A DNA stretch of 45,924 bases from an uncultured Lachnospiraceae bacterium (GTDB lineage Bacteria > Bacillota > Clostridia > Lachnospirales > Lachnospiraceae), in contig CANPOY010000022.1 of the NCBI GenBank assembly GCA_947575805.1, positions 1 to 45,924 on the forward strand, given 5' to 3'. Below are positions 25,400 to 35,643 of the stretch, piece after piece. Within the stretch, counting starts at the first letter, position 1, and every line of letters begins with the position of its first letter. A program made the translations under genes and the position numbers. The notes beneath the pieces were generated by a model that searched no databases, had not been told where the DNA came from, and worked only from the letters and a program-made list of their open reading frames with translations.

Positions 25400-27634
25400 A
25401 TGAATAATCAAATGAACGAATATGACAACGGGAACCGCGGTGGCGGGCCCGGAGGCAGTGGAAGTAATAATAACGGCGGAAATAACAGGAATGAACCTCC
25501 GAAATGGCCTGGTATTGTGACGCTGCTTTTGGCAGGCCTGACGGTGATCCTGATTATTGTTTTCTGCATGAACCTTTTCTTCGGAGGCAGTGCAGAGGGA
25601 GAAGAGGTTTCTTATACCAGATTTCTTCAGTATGTGGAAGAAGGAGCGGTAGAGAGCGTTGAGGTCCGTTCCACGGGAGAGGTGTATTTCAGTCTGAAAC
25701 GGGATGAGACTCAGGAGAATACCGGTGTCCGGTATCCCGGTCTGCTGCCGGGCTTTTCCCAGCAGGGAATTCAGAGACGGTATTACACCATGCTGATGGA
25801 GGACGCGAATACCCTGACGGCGCGGCTGGAAGAACACGGGATTGACGGGCACTATGTTCCCCGCAGGAATTCCACGATTCTGGATATTTTAATTTCCATC
25901 GTACTGCCAATTCTGCTGATGTGGCTGCTGCTGAGTCTGATGTTCCGCAAAATGGGCGGAGCCGGCGGCCCTATGGGCGTAGGCAAGAACAACGCCAAGG
26001 TTTATGTACAGAAAGAAACGGGGGTCACCTTCAAGGACGTGGCCGGTGAAGACGAGGCAAAGGAGTCCCTGGTGGAGGTGGTGGATTTCCTTCACAATCC
26101 CGGAAAATATTCAAAAATCGGCGCAAAGCTGCCAAAGGGCGCTCTGCTGGTGGGCCCGCCCGGAACGGGCAAGACGCTTCTGGCAAAGGCTGTGGCCGGA
26201 GAGGCCCATGTGCCGTTTTTCTCCCTTACCGGTTCTGATTTCATTGAGCTGTATGTGGGCGTGGGAGCCAGCCGTGTGCGTGACCTGTTCAAGGAGGCAA
26301 ATAAAAATGCTCCCTGCATTATATTTATCGATGAGATAGATGCTATCGGCAGAAGCCGTGACTCAAAGTACGGCGGCGGCAACGAAGAGCGTGAGCAGAC
26401 GCTGAATCAGCTGTTGTCGGAAATGGATGGATTTGATACCTCCAAGGGCATTCTGGTTCTGGGTGCCACGAACCGTCCGGAAATTTTGGATAAGGCGTTG
26501 CTGCGTCCCGGACGTTTTGACAGAAGGATTATTGTGGATAAGCCGGATCTGAAGGGACGTGTGGAGATCCTGAAGGTTCATTCCAAAGATGTCAAGATGG
26601 ATGAGTCGGTGGATCTGGACGCCATTGCCCTGGCCACCAGCGGAGCGGTAGGCTCAGACCTTGCCAACATGATCAACGAGGCTGCCATTAACGCGGTGAA
26701 GGAGGGCAGGGAGTATGTATGCCAGAAGGATTTGTTCAATGCCGTGGAAGTGGTGCTGGTAGGTAAGGAAAAGAAGGACCGCATTATGAGCAAGGAGGAG
26801 CGCAGGATCGTTTCCTACCATGAGGTGGGCCATGCACTGATCAGCGCCCTGCAGAAAAATTCCGAGCCGGTACAGAAGATTACCATTGTGCCCCGTACCA
26901 TGGGGGCGCTGGGATACGTCATGCACGTGCCGGAGGAAGAAAAGTATCTGAATACCGAGGCTGAGCTGAGGGATATGCTGGTGGGCCTGGTGGGCGGACG
27001 CGCAGCCGAGGAGATCGTTTTTGAGACGGTGACCACGGGAGCGGCTAACGATATAGAGAAGGCCACGGATATTGCACGCAACATGGTAACTCGTTACGGT
27101 ATGAGCAGCAAATTCGGACTGGTAGGGCTGGCTACGGTTGAAAGCCAGTACCTGGAAGGAAGGACGGAGCTGAACTGCAGTGACAGCACGGCAGCAAAAA
27201 TAGACGCGGAGGTCGTGGAAATTCTGAAGGAAAGCTACGATAAGGCGCTGGCCCTGCTGCGAGAGAATCGTGACGTGATGGATAAGCTGGCGGAATTCCT
27301 GATCGAGAAGGAAACCATCACAGGCAAGGAGTTTATGGAAATTTTCCGCAGGGAAAAAGGAATTACAGAGCCTGTGGAACAGGGAAGTACGGAGGAGGGA
27401 GCTTCGGAGGATAAAGAGTCTTTTGCGGAGAAGCCGACCTCTGAAAAAACAGTGATAGAGATGCCCGGCCCGGTGGCTGTACCGGAGCCTGTGAAGATGC
27501 CGGCATCCGAGCCTGCGGAGCAGACACAGCCGGAAACGGATGAATCCGAATCCTCTGCACCGATGGCTCCCGCTCAGGATTCGCAGCCTGCGGGACGTTT
27601 CTCCAATGGCAGGATTGATTCCCCCAGGCAGTGA
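25400..27634 (+). CDS. ftsH: ATP-dependent zinc metalloprotease FtsH
   Basis: A 744-residue membrane AAA+ protease for quality control of membrane and short-lived proteins. Order: a Gly/Asn-rich N-tail, membrane helix about 37-60, extracellular FtsH-ext domain, helix about 161-183, AAA domain with Walker A GPPGTGKT (about 252), Walker B IIFIDEID and the SRH motif around LLRPGRFDR, then the protease with HEVGH (about 473). The last ~110 residues are a long Glu/Pro-rich tail, longer than usual. ATG 25400 has GGAG 5 bases upstream; frames further up (to 25355) lack a site. Confidence 0.94.
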   Translation: MNNQMNEYDNGNRGGGPGGSGSNNNGGNNRNEPPKWPGIVTLLLAGLTVILIIVFCMNLFFGGSAEGEEVSYTRFLQYVEEGAVESVEVRSTGEVYFSLKRDETQENTGVRYPGLLPGFSQQGIQRRYYTMLMEDANTLTARLEEHGIDGHYVPRRNSTILDILISIVLPILLMWLLLSLMFRKMGGAGGPMGVGKNNAKVYVQKETGVTFKDVAGEDEAKESLVEVVDFLHNPGKYSKIGAKLPKGALLVGPPGTGKTLLAKAVAGEAHVPFFSLTGSDFIELYVGVGASRVRDLFKEANKNAPCIIFIDEIDAIGRSRDSKYGGGNEEREQTLNQLLSEMDGFDTSKGILVLGATNRPEILDKALLRPGRFDRRIIVDKPDLKGRVEILKVHSKDVKMDESVDLDAIALATSGAVGSDLANMINEAAINAVKEGREYVCQKDLFNAVEVVLVGKEKKDRIMSKEERRIVSYHEVGHALISALQKNSEPVQKITIVPRTMGALGYVMHVPEEEKYLNTEAELRDMLVGLVGGRAAEEIVFETVTTGAANDIEKATDIARNMVTRYGMSSKFGLVGLATVESQYLEGRTELNCSDSTAAKIDAEVVEILKESYDKALALLRENRDVMDKLAEFLIEKETITGKEFMEIFRREKGITEPVEQGSTEEGASEDKESFAEKPTSEKTVIEMPGPVAVPEPVKMPASEPAEQTQPETDESESSAPMAPAQDSQPAGRFSNGRIDSPRQ

Positions 27635-27717
27635 ATGCAATGATAAAGAAGGCGGTTCTTTCTTTCGGGAAGGAACCGTTACATTTTGCGTTGATGACGC
27701 AGGGCAAGGAGATCTAT

Positions 27718-29628
27718 ATGTTTAACTTTGAAGAAGAGCTGAAAAAGCTTCCGAAAGAGCCGGGAGTCTATATTATGAGAGATGACAAAGATGTCATACT
27801 ATATGTGGGCAAGGCCGTTAACCTGCATAACCGCGTGCGCTCTTACTTTCGGGAAAACATCGGCAGGGGACCTGCCATTGATAAAATGGTAACACGGATT
27901 GCCCGGTTTGAATATATTGTTACGGATTCGGAGCTGGAAGCCCTGGTTCTGGAAAACAACCTGATCAAGGAAAATTCTCCCAAGTATAATACTTTGCTGA
28001 AGGACGACAAAACTTATCCTTATATCAAGGTAACAGTGGGGGAGGATTATCCGAGAATTCTCTTTTCGCGTACGATGAAAAAGGACAAATCCCGATATTT
28101 CGGGCCTTATACCAGCGCGGCGGCTGTACGGGATACCATAGACCTGTTGAGCAAGCTGTACTGCCTGCGGACATGTAACCGCAGCCTGCCCAGAGACATC
28201 GGCCTGGAGCGTCCCTGCCTGAACTATCATATTAAACAGTGTCTTGCACCCTGTAGCGGCTATGTGGACAAGGAGCAGTACCGGGAGCAGGTGGGCAGGG
28301 CGCTGGAATTTCTGAACGGAAATTATAATGTGATTCTCAAGGAGCTGGAAGGAAAGATGAAGGCGGCGGCCGAAAAGCTGGATTTCGAGGCGGCGGCCGG
28401 ATATCGTGATCTGTACAACAGCGTGAAGCAGGTGGCCCAGAAGCAGAAAATGACTGACAATGTGGGAGAAGATAAGGACATTATTGCACTCCACCAGGAG
28501 CTGTCAGAGGCGGTAGTGCAGGTGTTTTTTGTCAGAGACGGCAAGCTGATCGGCAGGGAACATTACTATATGACGCATGTGTCATGCGAAGAACAAGGTG
28601 TGCCAGGCGAGATACCGGAAGGCAATTCGGCAAAAACAAAGGCAGGGATACTGGAGAATTTTGTAAAACAGTTTTATGCCGGCACTCCGTTTATTCCCCG
28701 GGAGTTGATGCTGCAGTATGAGATCGAGGATCGTGAGCTGATTGAAAAGTGGCTTTCCCAGCGTAAAGGAGGAAAGGTTTATGTCCGTGTGCCCAAGATT
28801 GGCTCCAAGGAAAAGCTGGTGGAGCTGGCGGCTGAGAATGCGAGGCACATTTTAGAACAGGATCGGGAAAGGTTAAAGCGGGAAGAAGGGCGCACCATCG
28901 GTGCCGTCAAGGAGATTGCGGGCATTCTGGGACTGGAACGGATTGAACGCATGGAAGCTTTTGATATTTCCAATATCAACGGGTTTGAAAATGTAGGCTC
29001 CATGGTGGTGTTTGAAAAGGGCAAGCCGAAGCCCAGCGACTATCGGAAGTTTCGAATCAAGACAGTTTCCGGCCCTGACGATTACGCCTGCATGAGAGAG
29101 GTGCTTACGAGAAGGTTTACCCATGGCATGGAGGAGAGAGAGGAGCTGGAAGGGAAGAATCTGGATCAGGTGTATGGCAGTTTTACCAAATTCCCGGACC
29201 TTCTTATGATGGACGGCGGCAGGGGCCAGGTCAATATAGCGCTGTCCGTGCTGGCTGAGCTTCATATTAATATCCCTGTCTGCGGCATGGTCAAGGATGA
29301 TAATCACCGCACAAGGGGGTTGTATTTCAACAATGTGGAGCTGCCTATCGATACGCATTCCGAGGGTTTCAAGCTGATTACCAGGGTTCAGGACGAGGCC
29401 CACCGCTTCGCCATTGAATATCATCGCTCCCTGCGGAGCAAGGCCCAGGTGAAGTCTGTTCTGGACGATATTCCCGGTGTGGGTCCTGCCCGCAGAAAGG
29501 CCCTGATGCGTCACTTTAAGTCTATAGAGGACATTAAAAACGCGACGGTGGAGGAACTGGCGGAAATCCCGGAACTGAACAAGAAAGCGGCGGAAGCGAT
29601 CCATGGATTTTTTACGGCGGAACCGTGA
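27718..29628 (+). CDS. uvrC: Excinuclease ABC subunit C
   Basis: About 636 residues. It makes both incisions in nucleotide excision repair with UvrA and UvrB. The N-terminal GIY-YIG nuclease has GVYIMRD and ILYVGKA (residues about 12-95). A UVR motif ([12 protein letters not shown], about 220) binds UvrB. The C-terminal RNase H-like nuclease contains [10 protein letters not shown] and [10 protein letters not shown], and a helix-hairpin-helix end contains [12 protein letters not shown] 27718 has AAGGAG 6 bases upstream; earlier in-frame starts give a non-family extension. The 83 bp after ftsH contain an imperfect hairpin. Confidence 0.95.
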   Translation: MFNFEEELKKLPKEPGVYIMRDDKDVILYVGKAVNLHNRVRSYFRENIGRGPAIDKMVTRIARFEYIVTDSELEALVLENNLIKENSPKYNTLLKDDKTYPYIKVTVGEDYPRILFSRTMKKDKSRYFGPYTSAAAVRDTIDLLSKLYCLRTCNRSLPRDIGLERPCLNYHIKQCLAPCSGYVDKEQYREQVGRALEFLNGNYNVILKELEGKMKAAAEKLDFEAAAGYRDLYNSVKQVAQKQKMTDNVGEDKDIIALHQELSEAVVQVFFVRDGKLIGREHYYMTHVSCEEQGVPGEIPEGNSAKTKAGILENFVKQFYAGTPFIPRELMLQYEIEDRELIEKWLSQRKGGKVYVRVPKIGSKEKLVELAAENARHILEQDRERLKREEGRTIGAVKEIAGILGLERIERMEAFDISNINGFENVGSMVVFEKGKPKPSDYRKFRIKTVSGPDDYACMREVLTRRFTHGMEEREELEGKNLDQVYGSFTKFPDLLMMDGGRGQVNIALSVLAELHINIPVCGMVKDDNHRTRGLYFNNVELPIDTHSEGFKLITRVQDEAHRFAIEYHRSLRSKAQVKSVLDDIPGVGPARRKALMRHFKSIEDIKNATVEELAEIPELNKKAAEAIHGFFTAEP

Positions 29629-29712
29629 GGGAAGGATGCGGTAAAAAACTTCCCATTAAGGACAAGTTGTGATAGAATAATATAAGATGAACTGAGAAAC
29701 GGAGGAGCCGCC

Positions 29713-30657
29713 ATGGAATACGTTACACTGACCCGCCTGATTGAGAAGATGAAACTGGTAAATCTGACACCTGAGCTGGAAGTCAAGGGTATCAAGCTGA
29801 GACAGCCGGATATTAACCGGCCGGCCCTGCAGATGACGGGATACCTGAAGCATTTTGATTCATCCCGCCTTCAGATTATTGGTTTTGTAGAGCACAGCTA
29901 TTTCAGCGAGATGGAGGAAGATCGAAAGCGGGAGGTCTGCGACGAGCTGATGGGGTATGATATACCGGCATTTGTATTCTGCAGGGAGCTGCAGCCGGAT
30001 CCCGTATTCCTGGAAGAATCCATAGCGCATCAGATCCCGATTCTATCGACAAAGAAAACCACCTCCTCCTTCATGGCGGAGTCAATCAGATGGCTGAATG
30101 TCAAGCTGGCTCCCTGCATTTCCGTACACGGGGTGCTGGTGGATATTTACGGTGAAGGAGTCCTGATTACCGGTGAGAGCGGTATCGGTAAATCCGAAGC
30201 GGCGCTGGAGCTGGTAAAAAGGGGGCATCGGCTGGTGACGGACGATGTGGTAGAGCTTAGGAAGGTGAGCGACGATACGCTGATCGGTTCCGCACCGGAT
30301 GTGACAAAGCACCTGATTGAGCTGAGGGGTATCGGCATCGTGGATGTCAAGGCGCTGTTTGGCGCCAGTTCCGTAAAGGACACCTCAAATATAGATCTGG
30401 TCATCCGCCTTGAGGATTGGGATAAGGACAAGGAGTATGACAGGCTGGGGCTGGAAGAAAATTATATCGAATATCTGGGCAATAAGATTGTGTGCCACAA
30501 TATTCCTATCAGGCCGGGGCGTAACCTGGCGGTGATATGCGAATCTGCGGCCGTGAATCACCGGCAGAAAAAGATGGGTTACAATGCCGCGCAGGAGCTT
30601 TATACCAGAGTGCAGCATTCGCTGGCGAGAAAAAGAGAAGAGGATGAGGACGAGTAA
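29713..30657 (+). CDS. hprK: HPr kinase/phosphorylase
   Basis: A 314-residue enzyme that phosphorylates HPr and Crh on Ser46 and reverses this, the switch of carbon-catabolite control in Firmicutes. Walker A is GESGIGKSE (about residue 154), and the family signature is around ELRGIGIVDVKALFG (about 203). The N-terminal domain (about 1-130) is intact. AGGAG lies upstream of ATG. It leads a same-strand run of cell-envelope and regulation genes that includes a Crh-like target, so kinase and substrate may be co-regulated. Confidence 0.95.
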   Translation: MEYVTLTRLIEKMKLVNLTPELEVKGIKLRQPDINRPALQMTGYLKHFDSSRLQIIGFVEHSYFSEMEEDRKREVCDELMGYDIPAFVFCRELQPDPVFLEESIAHQIPILSTKKTTSSFMAESIRWLNVKLAPCISVHGVLVDIYGEGVLITGESGIGKSEAALELVKRGHRLVTDDVVELRKVSDDTLIGSAPDVTKHLIELRGIGIVDVKALFGASSVKDTSNIDLVIRLEDWDKDKEYDRLGLEENYIEYLGNKIVCHNIPIRPGRNLAVICESAAVNHRQKKMGYNAAQELYTRVQHSLARKREEDEDE

Positions 30658-30713
30658 GGCGAAGGCCGTAATGAAACAGGAAGATATTGTAAAGGGAAAG
30701 GGTGGAGGAGAAA

Positions 30714-31652
30714 ATGGGAAATTACGCTTTTGGGGTGGACATAGGGGGGACTACCGTAAAGATCGGTCTGTTTGACCGGGAGGGCTGTATCCTGGACAAA
30801 TGGGAGATCCCCACCAACAAGGAGAACAAGGGCGTATCCATTCTGCCGGATGTGGCGAAAAGTATTCTGGCCAAAATGAAAGAGAAGGGAATTGAAGAGA
30901 AGGATCTGGCAGGGATCGGTGTGGGTGCTCCCGGAACCGTTGACGAGAAGGGCACGCTGGTAGGCGGAGCGGTGAATATCGGCTGGGATGCGTTTAACAT
31001 ACCGGAGGCAGTGCACGCATATATTAATGTACCGGTAAAGGCGAGCAATGATGCCAATGTGGCAGCTTACGGCGAGATGTGGCAGGGCGGCGGCAAAGGC
31101 TACGAGAATATGGTGGCCGTAACTCTGGGAACCGGAGTGGGCGGCGGTATTATTGTAAACGGGCGGCTTCTGACAGGTTCTGTGGGAGCGGGCGGCGAGA
31201 TCGGCCATATACACATACAGGACGGTGAAACGGAGGAGTGCGGCTGTAAAAACAAGGGATGCCTGGAGCAGTATGCTTCCGCTACCGGCATTGTACGCCT
31301 GGCCAAAAGACGTCTGCAGAAGGATGACAAGGCCAGTGTCCTGCGGGATGGCACATTGTCTGCAAAGAGCGTTTTTGACGGGGTAAAGGCAGGAGACGAA
31401 GTCGCCATAGAAATTGCAGAGCAGTTCGGTGAGTATTTGGGCAAGGGCCTGGCGCTGGTGGCCGATGTGGTAAACCCTGAGATATTTGTCATCGGCGGCG
31501 GGGTATCCAAGGCGGGAGAGATTTTACTTACCTTTGTGGAGCCAAATTTTCAAAAGTATGTCTTCCAGATGTGCAGGAATGTTAAGTTTGCCCTGGCAAA
31601 ATTGGGAAATGATGCCGGTATTTATGGAGCGGCAGGGTTAATACTTAGATAG
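30714..31652 (+). CDS. glcK: Glucokinase, ROK family
   Basis: A 312-residue ROK-family sugar kinase. N-terminal phosphate motif VDIGGTTVK, catalytic Asp region around SNDANVAAYGE, glycine motif TLGTGVGGG, and a zinc site in HIHIQDGETEECGC followed by KNKGCLEQY. This pattern fits glucokinase, which makes glucose 6-phosphate. ATG 30714 is preceded by GGAGGAG. It is placed between hprK and murB, tying sugar entry to catabolite signalling. Confidence 0.9.
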   Translation: MGNYAFGVDIGGTTVKIGLFDREGCILDKWEIPTNKENKGVSILPDVAKSILAKMKEKGIEEKDLAGIGVGAPGTVDEKGTLVGGAVNIGWDAFNIPEAVHAYINVPVKASNDANVAAYGEMWQGGGKGYENMVAVTLGTGVGGGIIVNGRLLTGSVGAGGEIGHIHIQDGETEECGCKNKGCLEQYASATGIVRLAKRRLQKDDKASVLRDGTLSAKSVFDGVKAGDEVAIEIAEQFGEYLGKGLALVADVVNPEIFVIGGGVSKAGEILLTFVEPNFQKYVFQMCRNVKFALAKLGNDAGIYGAAGLILR

Positions 31653-31662
31653 GACGGAAAAA

Positions 31663-32637
31663 ATGATCAGTGAGGCAGTGATTCAGGCATTAAAGAAATT
31701 TGTACCGGAAGAGGACATACGCCTGGGGGAGTCCATGGCGGAACATACAACTTTTCGTATAGGAGGACCTGCGGACTGCCTGGTGCAGATCGGCAGCAGG
31801 CAGCAGCTCGTTCAGGTGCAAAGGTATTTAAGGCTGGTGGAAGTGCCCTTTTTTATCCTGGGAAACGGCAGTAATCTGTTGGTCAGCGATAAAGGATATC
31901 CGGGAATTGTGCTGCAGATCGGTCAGAAAATGAGCAATATAGAGGTACAGGGCGATGTGATCATTGCTCAGGCAGGAGCATCCATGGCCCGGATAGCGCG
32001 GGCAGCGCAGGAGCATGGACTTACCGGTCTGGAATTTGCTTCCGGCATACCGGGGACTATAGGCGGGGGCATTGTGATGAATGCCGGCGCTTATGACGGA
32101 GAGCTGAGTCAGGTGGTAACTCAGGTCAACGTGGTGAACAGCGAGGGCGAGTACATGGAGCTGGAAAACGAGACCATGGAGTTCGGCTATCGTACCAGTA
32201 CAATCAGGAACAACCCTTTCACTGTGACAGAAGTAATTCTGAAACTGACGAAGGGGGACAGGGAACGGATCAAAGCAAAAATGGAGGATCTGGCGACAAG
32301 AAGGCGGGAAAAGCAGCCGTTGGAATACCCCAGTGCAGGCAGTACCTTCAAGAGACCGAAGGGATATTTCGCAGGAAAGCTGATTATGGATGCAGGTATG
32401 AGGGGTTTCCGGGTCGGCGGTGCGGGAGTGTCGGAAAAGCACTGCGGATTTGTCGTAAACTTCGGCAAAGCTACGGCTGAGGATGTCAGAAGCGTTATTA
32501 CCAAGGTGCAGGAGCGCGTGAAGGAAAAATTCAATGTGGATCTGGAACCGGAAATACTGTTTTTGGGATTTGACGATCGTCAGGGGTATAAAACAGATGA
32601 GATTTGTAATTGTAACGGGAATGAGCGGCGGTGGTAA
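31663..32637 (+). CDS. murB: UDP-N-acetylenolpyruvoylglucosamine reductase
   Basis: A 324-residue FAD enzyme that reduces enolpyruvyl-UDP-GlcNAc to UDP-MurNAc in peptidoglycan synthesis. FAD-binding FRIGGPAD and GNGSNLLVSD, GIPGTIGGGIVMNAGAY, the catalytic Ser region SAGSTFKRP, and the C-terminal Glu in EPEILFLG are present. The last ~14 codons beyond the family end overlap rapZ by 41 bp and are probably a read-on tail. It follows the kinase gene by 10 bp. Confidence 0.94.
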   Translation: MISEAVIQALKKFVPEEDIRLGESMAEHTTFRIGGPADCLVQIGSRQQLVQVQRYLRLVEVPFFILGNGSNLLVSDKGYPGIVLQIGQKMSNIEVQGDVIIAQAGASMARIARAAQEHGLTGLEFASGIPGTIGGGIVMNAGAYDGELSQVVTQVNVVNSEGEYMELENETMEFGYRTSTIRNNPFTVTEVILKLTKGDRERIKAKMEDLATRRREKQPLEYPSAGSTFKRPKGYFAGKLIMDAGMRGFRVGGAGVSEKHCGFVVNFGKATAEDVRSVITKVQERVKEKFNVDLEPEILFLGFDDRQGYKTDEICNCNGNERRW

Positions 32638-33463
32638 GAGTACGGCGCTGAAAATGCTTGAGGATGCGGGTTTTTATTGTGTAGATAATCTGCCTATTTC
32701 ACTTGTGGAAAAATTTGTGGAACTGATTTCCACTCCAAACAGCGAGATCAGCAAGGTGGCGCTGGGATTGGATGTACGTACTGACCAGTCCTTTGAGGAT
32801 GCAACCAGGATATTGACGCAGTTGAAGGATAAGGGTTATGCCTTCGAAATACTGTTTATGGATGCAGACGAGAATGTCCTGATCAAAAGATATAAAGAGA
32901 CAAGGCGGGTTCACCCTCTGGCGCTGGACGGCAGGGTGGAGGATGGTGTGCGCCGTGAACGGGAAATATTAAAGAATGTCAGGCACAGTGCGGACTATGT
33001 GATAGACAGCACGAATCTCCTCACAAGGGAGCTTAAGTCGGAGCTGGACCGAATCTTTGTGGAAAACGGGGAATACAACAGCCTCATGGTGACGGTGATG
33101 TCATTCGGCTTTAAACATGGTATCCCGGCGGACGCGGATCTGGTGTTCGACGTGCGCTTCCTGCCCAATCCGTATTATATAGAAGAATTGAAGCATAAAA
33201 CGGGAAACGACAGGGAAATACAGGATTTTGTCATGGGCTTTGACGAGGCGGAGGAGTTTATGACAAAGCTGACGGATATGGTACGGTTTCTGATTCCGAA
33301 TTATGTCAAGGAGGGGAAATACCGGCTGGTGATTGCGATCGGCTGTACCGGGGGCAAACACAGAAGTGTTACTCTTGCAAATGAATTGTACAAGCGTATG
33401 AAGGATAAAGGAAACTACGGGATGAAGCTTTATCACCGGGATCTGAGCACCGGAACCTTTTGA
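32597..33463 (+). CDS. rapZ: RapZ/YvcJ nucleotide-binding protein
   Basis: A 288-residue GTP/ATP-binding protein. Walker A is GMSGGGKST (about residues 9-17), and the C-terminal domain has GCTGGKHRSVTLAN. In E. coli RapZ controls glmS through small RNAs; in Bacillus YvcJ affects competence. ATG 32597 lies inside the end of murB; earlier in-frame starts would only add murB-shadow residues. It ends 17 bp before whiA. Confidence 0.93.
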   Translation: MRFVIVTGMSGGGKSTALKMLEDAGFYCVDNLPISLVEKFVELISTPNSEISKVALGLDVRTDQSFEDATRILTQLKDKGYAFEILFMDADENVLIKRYKETRRVHPLALDGRVEDGVRREREILKNVRHSADYVIDSTNLLTRELKSELDRIFVENGEYNSLMVTVMSFGFKHGIPADADLVFDVRFLPNPYYIEELKHKTGNDREIQDFVMGFDEAEEFMTKLTDMVRFLIPNYVKEGKYRLVIAIGCTGGKHRSVTLANELYKRMKDKGNYGMKLYHRDLSTGTF

Positions 33464-33480
33464 CGTGTGAGGGCAAGAAA

Positions 33481-34353
33481 ATGTCATTTTCCAGTAAAGT
33501 GAAGGAAGAGCTGGCAAGGCATATCAGTCCGGCAAGGCACTGCCAGATTGCGGAGCTGGCGGCAATAATGAACTTTTGCGGTCAATACGGAAGAGATTCC
33601 GAAGGAAACTATACCATTGGGTTTGATACCGAAAATGAAGAGGTGGTAAGAAAAGGCTTTACATTATTAAAAAAAACTTATAATATAAAAGACAGTGTTT
33701 CGCTGAGCGAGCAGGATATGCAGGAGGTTTGGCAGAAGCTGGGCAGGCTGGATCAGCCCGTGAGCCGTCTGATCGTGAAGAACGCCTGCTGTAAGAGAGC
33801 GTTTCTGCGAGGAACCTTTTTAAGTGTAGGTTCCATGAGCGATCCTGCCAAAAGCTATCACCTGGAGTTTGCCTGTACCGATGAAAGCAAGGCGAAGCAG
33901 CTGCAGGAAATTATGAGTGATTTTGATATTGACTCCAGAATCATCCTCCGCAAGAAGTACTATGTAGTTTATTTGAAGGAAGGCTCGGGCATTGTAGATC
34001 TGCTGAATGTCTGCGGCGCGCCGGTATCCCTGATGGATATGGAGAATCTTCGTATTCTGAAGGAAATGAGAAATTCCGTGAACAGACGGGTAAACTGCGA
34101 GACCGCAAATATTGCCAAGACTGTGAATGCAGCGGCAAGACAGGTAGACGACATAGAGTATTTAAAGGCACATTATGATTTTAAAAATCTTCCCCATTCC
34201 CTGCGGGAGATGGCAGAGGTCAGGCTGGAAAATCCGGATGCGACGTTGAAGGAGCTGGGAGAGTACTTTAATCCTCCGATCGGAAAATCGGGGGTCAATC
34301 ATAGATTGCGCAAGCTCAGTGAGCTTGCCGAAAGGGTTAGAGATGAGCGCTGA
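33481..34353 (+). CDS. whiA: WhiA, DNA-binding regulator
   Basis: A 290-residue protein with an N-terminal LAGLIDADG-like fold, here without nuclease residues, and a C-terminal helix-turn-helix ending in SGVNHRLRKLSELAE. In Streptomyces WhiA drives sporulation genes, while in Bacillus it affects division and chromosome segregation. ATG 33481 has GAGGG 7 bases upstream. The order rapZ-whiA-crh matches Bacillus yvcJ-(yvcK)-yvcL-crh, but yvcK is absent here. Confidence 0.93.
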   Translation: MSFSSKVKEELARHISPARHCQIAELAAIMNFCGQYGRDSEGNYTIGFDTENEEVVRKGFTLLKKTYNIKDSVSLSEQDMQEVWQKLGRLDQPVSRLIVKNACCKRAFLRGTFLSVGSMSDPAKSYHLEFACTDESKAKQLQEIMSDFDIDSRIILRKKYYVVYLKEGSGIVDLLNVCGAPVSLMDMENLRILKEMRNSVNRRVNCETANIAKTVNAAARQVDDIEYLKAHYDFKNLPHSLREMAEVRLENPDATLKELGEYFNPPIGKSGVNHRLRKLSELAERVRDER

Positions 34354-34403
34354 GAACTGACCGCAGTATCTGTAAACGGCGGTAAAAAGGAGGAGGAACT
34401 ATT

Positions 34404-34667
34404 ATGACAAAGAAAGAGATCCGGATCAATCTGGAGAGTGGTCTTGAAGCAAGGCCGGTTGCACTGCTGGTACAGGAAGCCAGCAAGTATGAAAGCAAGA
34501 TTTATATTCAGTCGGGCGATAAGCGAGTGAACGCTAAGAGTATTATGGGAATGATGAGTCTTGGACTGGACAACGGCGAGGAGCTGGAGGTTTCTGCTGA
34601 CGGCGCGGATGAGCTGGCGGCTGTGGAGGGAATCGAGAACTTTTTGGAGGGTAGAAAAGGCGCGTGA
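34404..34667 (+). CDS. crh: Crh-like HPr paralogue with Glu at position 15
   Basis: An 87-residue HPr-fold protein. The normal active-site sequence GLHARPA reads GLEARPV, so His15 is Glu (GAA at 34446-34448) and it cannot take phosphate from Enzyme I. The Ser46 region NAKSIMGMMSLG is intact, so HprK could phosphorylate it. Bacillus Crh has Gln at this place. The gene order with rapZ and whiA also points to Crh. It likely acts as a co-regulator of CcpA or as an enzyme effector, not in sugar uptake. AGGAGG precedes the ATG. Confidence 0.9.
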   Translation: MTKKEIRINLESGLEARPVALLVQEASKYESKIYIQSGDKRVNAKSIMGMMSLGLDNGEELEVSADGADELAAVEGIENFLEGRKGA

Positions 34668-35554
34668 TGGACAAAAGGCTTCTTTTTGTGTATAACCCCC
34701 GGGCGGGTAAGGCACATATCAGAACGAAGCTTGCCGATATATTGGATATTTTTGCAGCGAGAGATTATGACATAACAATATTTCCGACAAGAAAGCACGG
34801 AGACGCAGAACAAATCGTTGAGCAGCGTGCCGGAGACTATGGCCTGGTGGTGTGCAGCGGCGGTGACGGGACTCTGGATGAGGTGGTTACAGGTATGATG
34901 CGCAGCGGTTTTCGCGTGCCCATCGGCTACATCCCCGCCGGGAGTACCAATGATTTCGGGGGCAGTCTTTCCCTGCCCAGGAATATGATCCGGGCCGCAG
35001 AGGTTATCGTAAGCGGCAAGGATTTTGCCTGCGATATAGGTTCCTTTAACACGGATGTGTTCGTTTATATTGCGGCATTCGGCCTGTTTACGGACGTGTC
35101 CTATGAGACCAGACAGAATGTCAAAAACGTCCTGGGACACATGGCATATATTTTGGAAGGGGTAAACCGTTTGTCGGCTATCAAGTCATATTTTATGCGA
35201 GTGACCTATGACGACAGGGTGATAGAGGATGACTTTATTTTCGGCATGATTACCAATTCCGTGTCAGTGGGTGGCTTTAAGAATATTACCGGGAAAAATG
35301 TAAAACTGGACGACGGCCTGTTTGAAGTGACGCTGATCAGAAGACCTAAGAACCCGGTGGAGCTGAGCAGCATTATGGTGTCGCTGCTGAACCGGAATAT
35401 AGACAGCAGCTATATGTACTGTTTTCGGACGGCGGAACTGACCCTGGAGTCCAAAGATCCTGTAGCCTGGACCCTGGACGGGGAAAACGGCGGTACTCAT
35501 ACGAAGGTGGAGATCAGGAATATTTGTAAAAGAATTGATATAAGAGTCAAATAG
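34667..35554 (+). CDS. Diacylglycerol/lipid kinase family protein
   Basis: A 295-residue kinase of the DgkB/YegS/BmrU family. The catalytic GGDGTLDEVV loop is near residue 66, with NPRAGK at the N-terminus and PAGSTNDF near 90. It should phosphorylate diacylglycerol or a related lipid at the membrane. ATG 34667 overlaps the Crh stop codon (TGATG), so the two are translationally coupled. The fba promoter overlaps its 3' end. Confidence 0.9.
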   Translation: MDKRLLFVYNPRAGKAHIRTKLADILDIFAARDYDITIFPTRKHGDAEQIVEQRAGDYGLVVCSGGDGTLDEVVTGMMRSGFRVPIGYIPAGSTNDFGGSLSLPRNMIRAAEVIVSGKDFACDIGSFNTDVFVYIAAFGLFTDVSYETRQNVKNVLGHMAYILEGVNRLSAIKSYFMRVTYDDRVIEDDFIFGMITNSVSVGGFKNITGKNVKLDDGLFEVTLIRRPKNPVELSSIMVSLLNRNIDSSYMYCFRTAELTLESKDPVAWTLDGENGGTHTKVEIRNICKRIDIRVK

Positions 35555-35563
35555 TGATATAAT
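35535..35563 (+). promoter_or_regulatory. Promoter of fba
   Basis: TTGATA (35535-35540), 17-bp spacer, TATAAT (35558-35563). The -35 lies inside the end of the lipid kinase gene. The leader to the start codon is about 75 nt. Confidence 0.75.
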
Positions 35564-35643
35564 AGGCGCAGCGGAAAATCGAGTGACGCACGTCAGAGAG
35601 AGCTTTATGCAATACTATATATAATAAAACGGAGGTAAACAAT

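Noticed and set aside
27635..27717. Attenuator-like hairpin between ftsH and uvrC
   Set aside because: A CGGTTC...GAACCG stem exists but no T tract or alternative pairing is visible, so a regulatory role is not supported.
29629..29712. Terminator between uvrC and hprK
   Set aside because: Only a 6-bp GGGAAG/CTTCCC stem with a long loop and no T tract was found; a weak promoter-like TAGAAT lies after it, but the -35 is poor.
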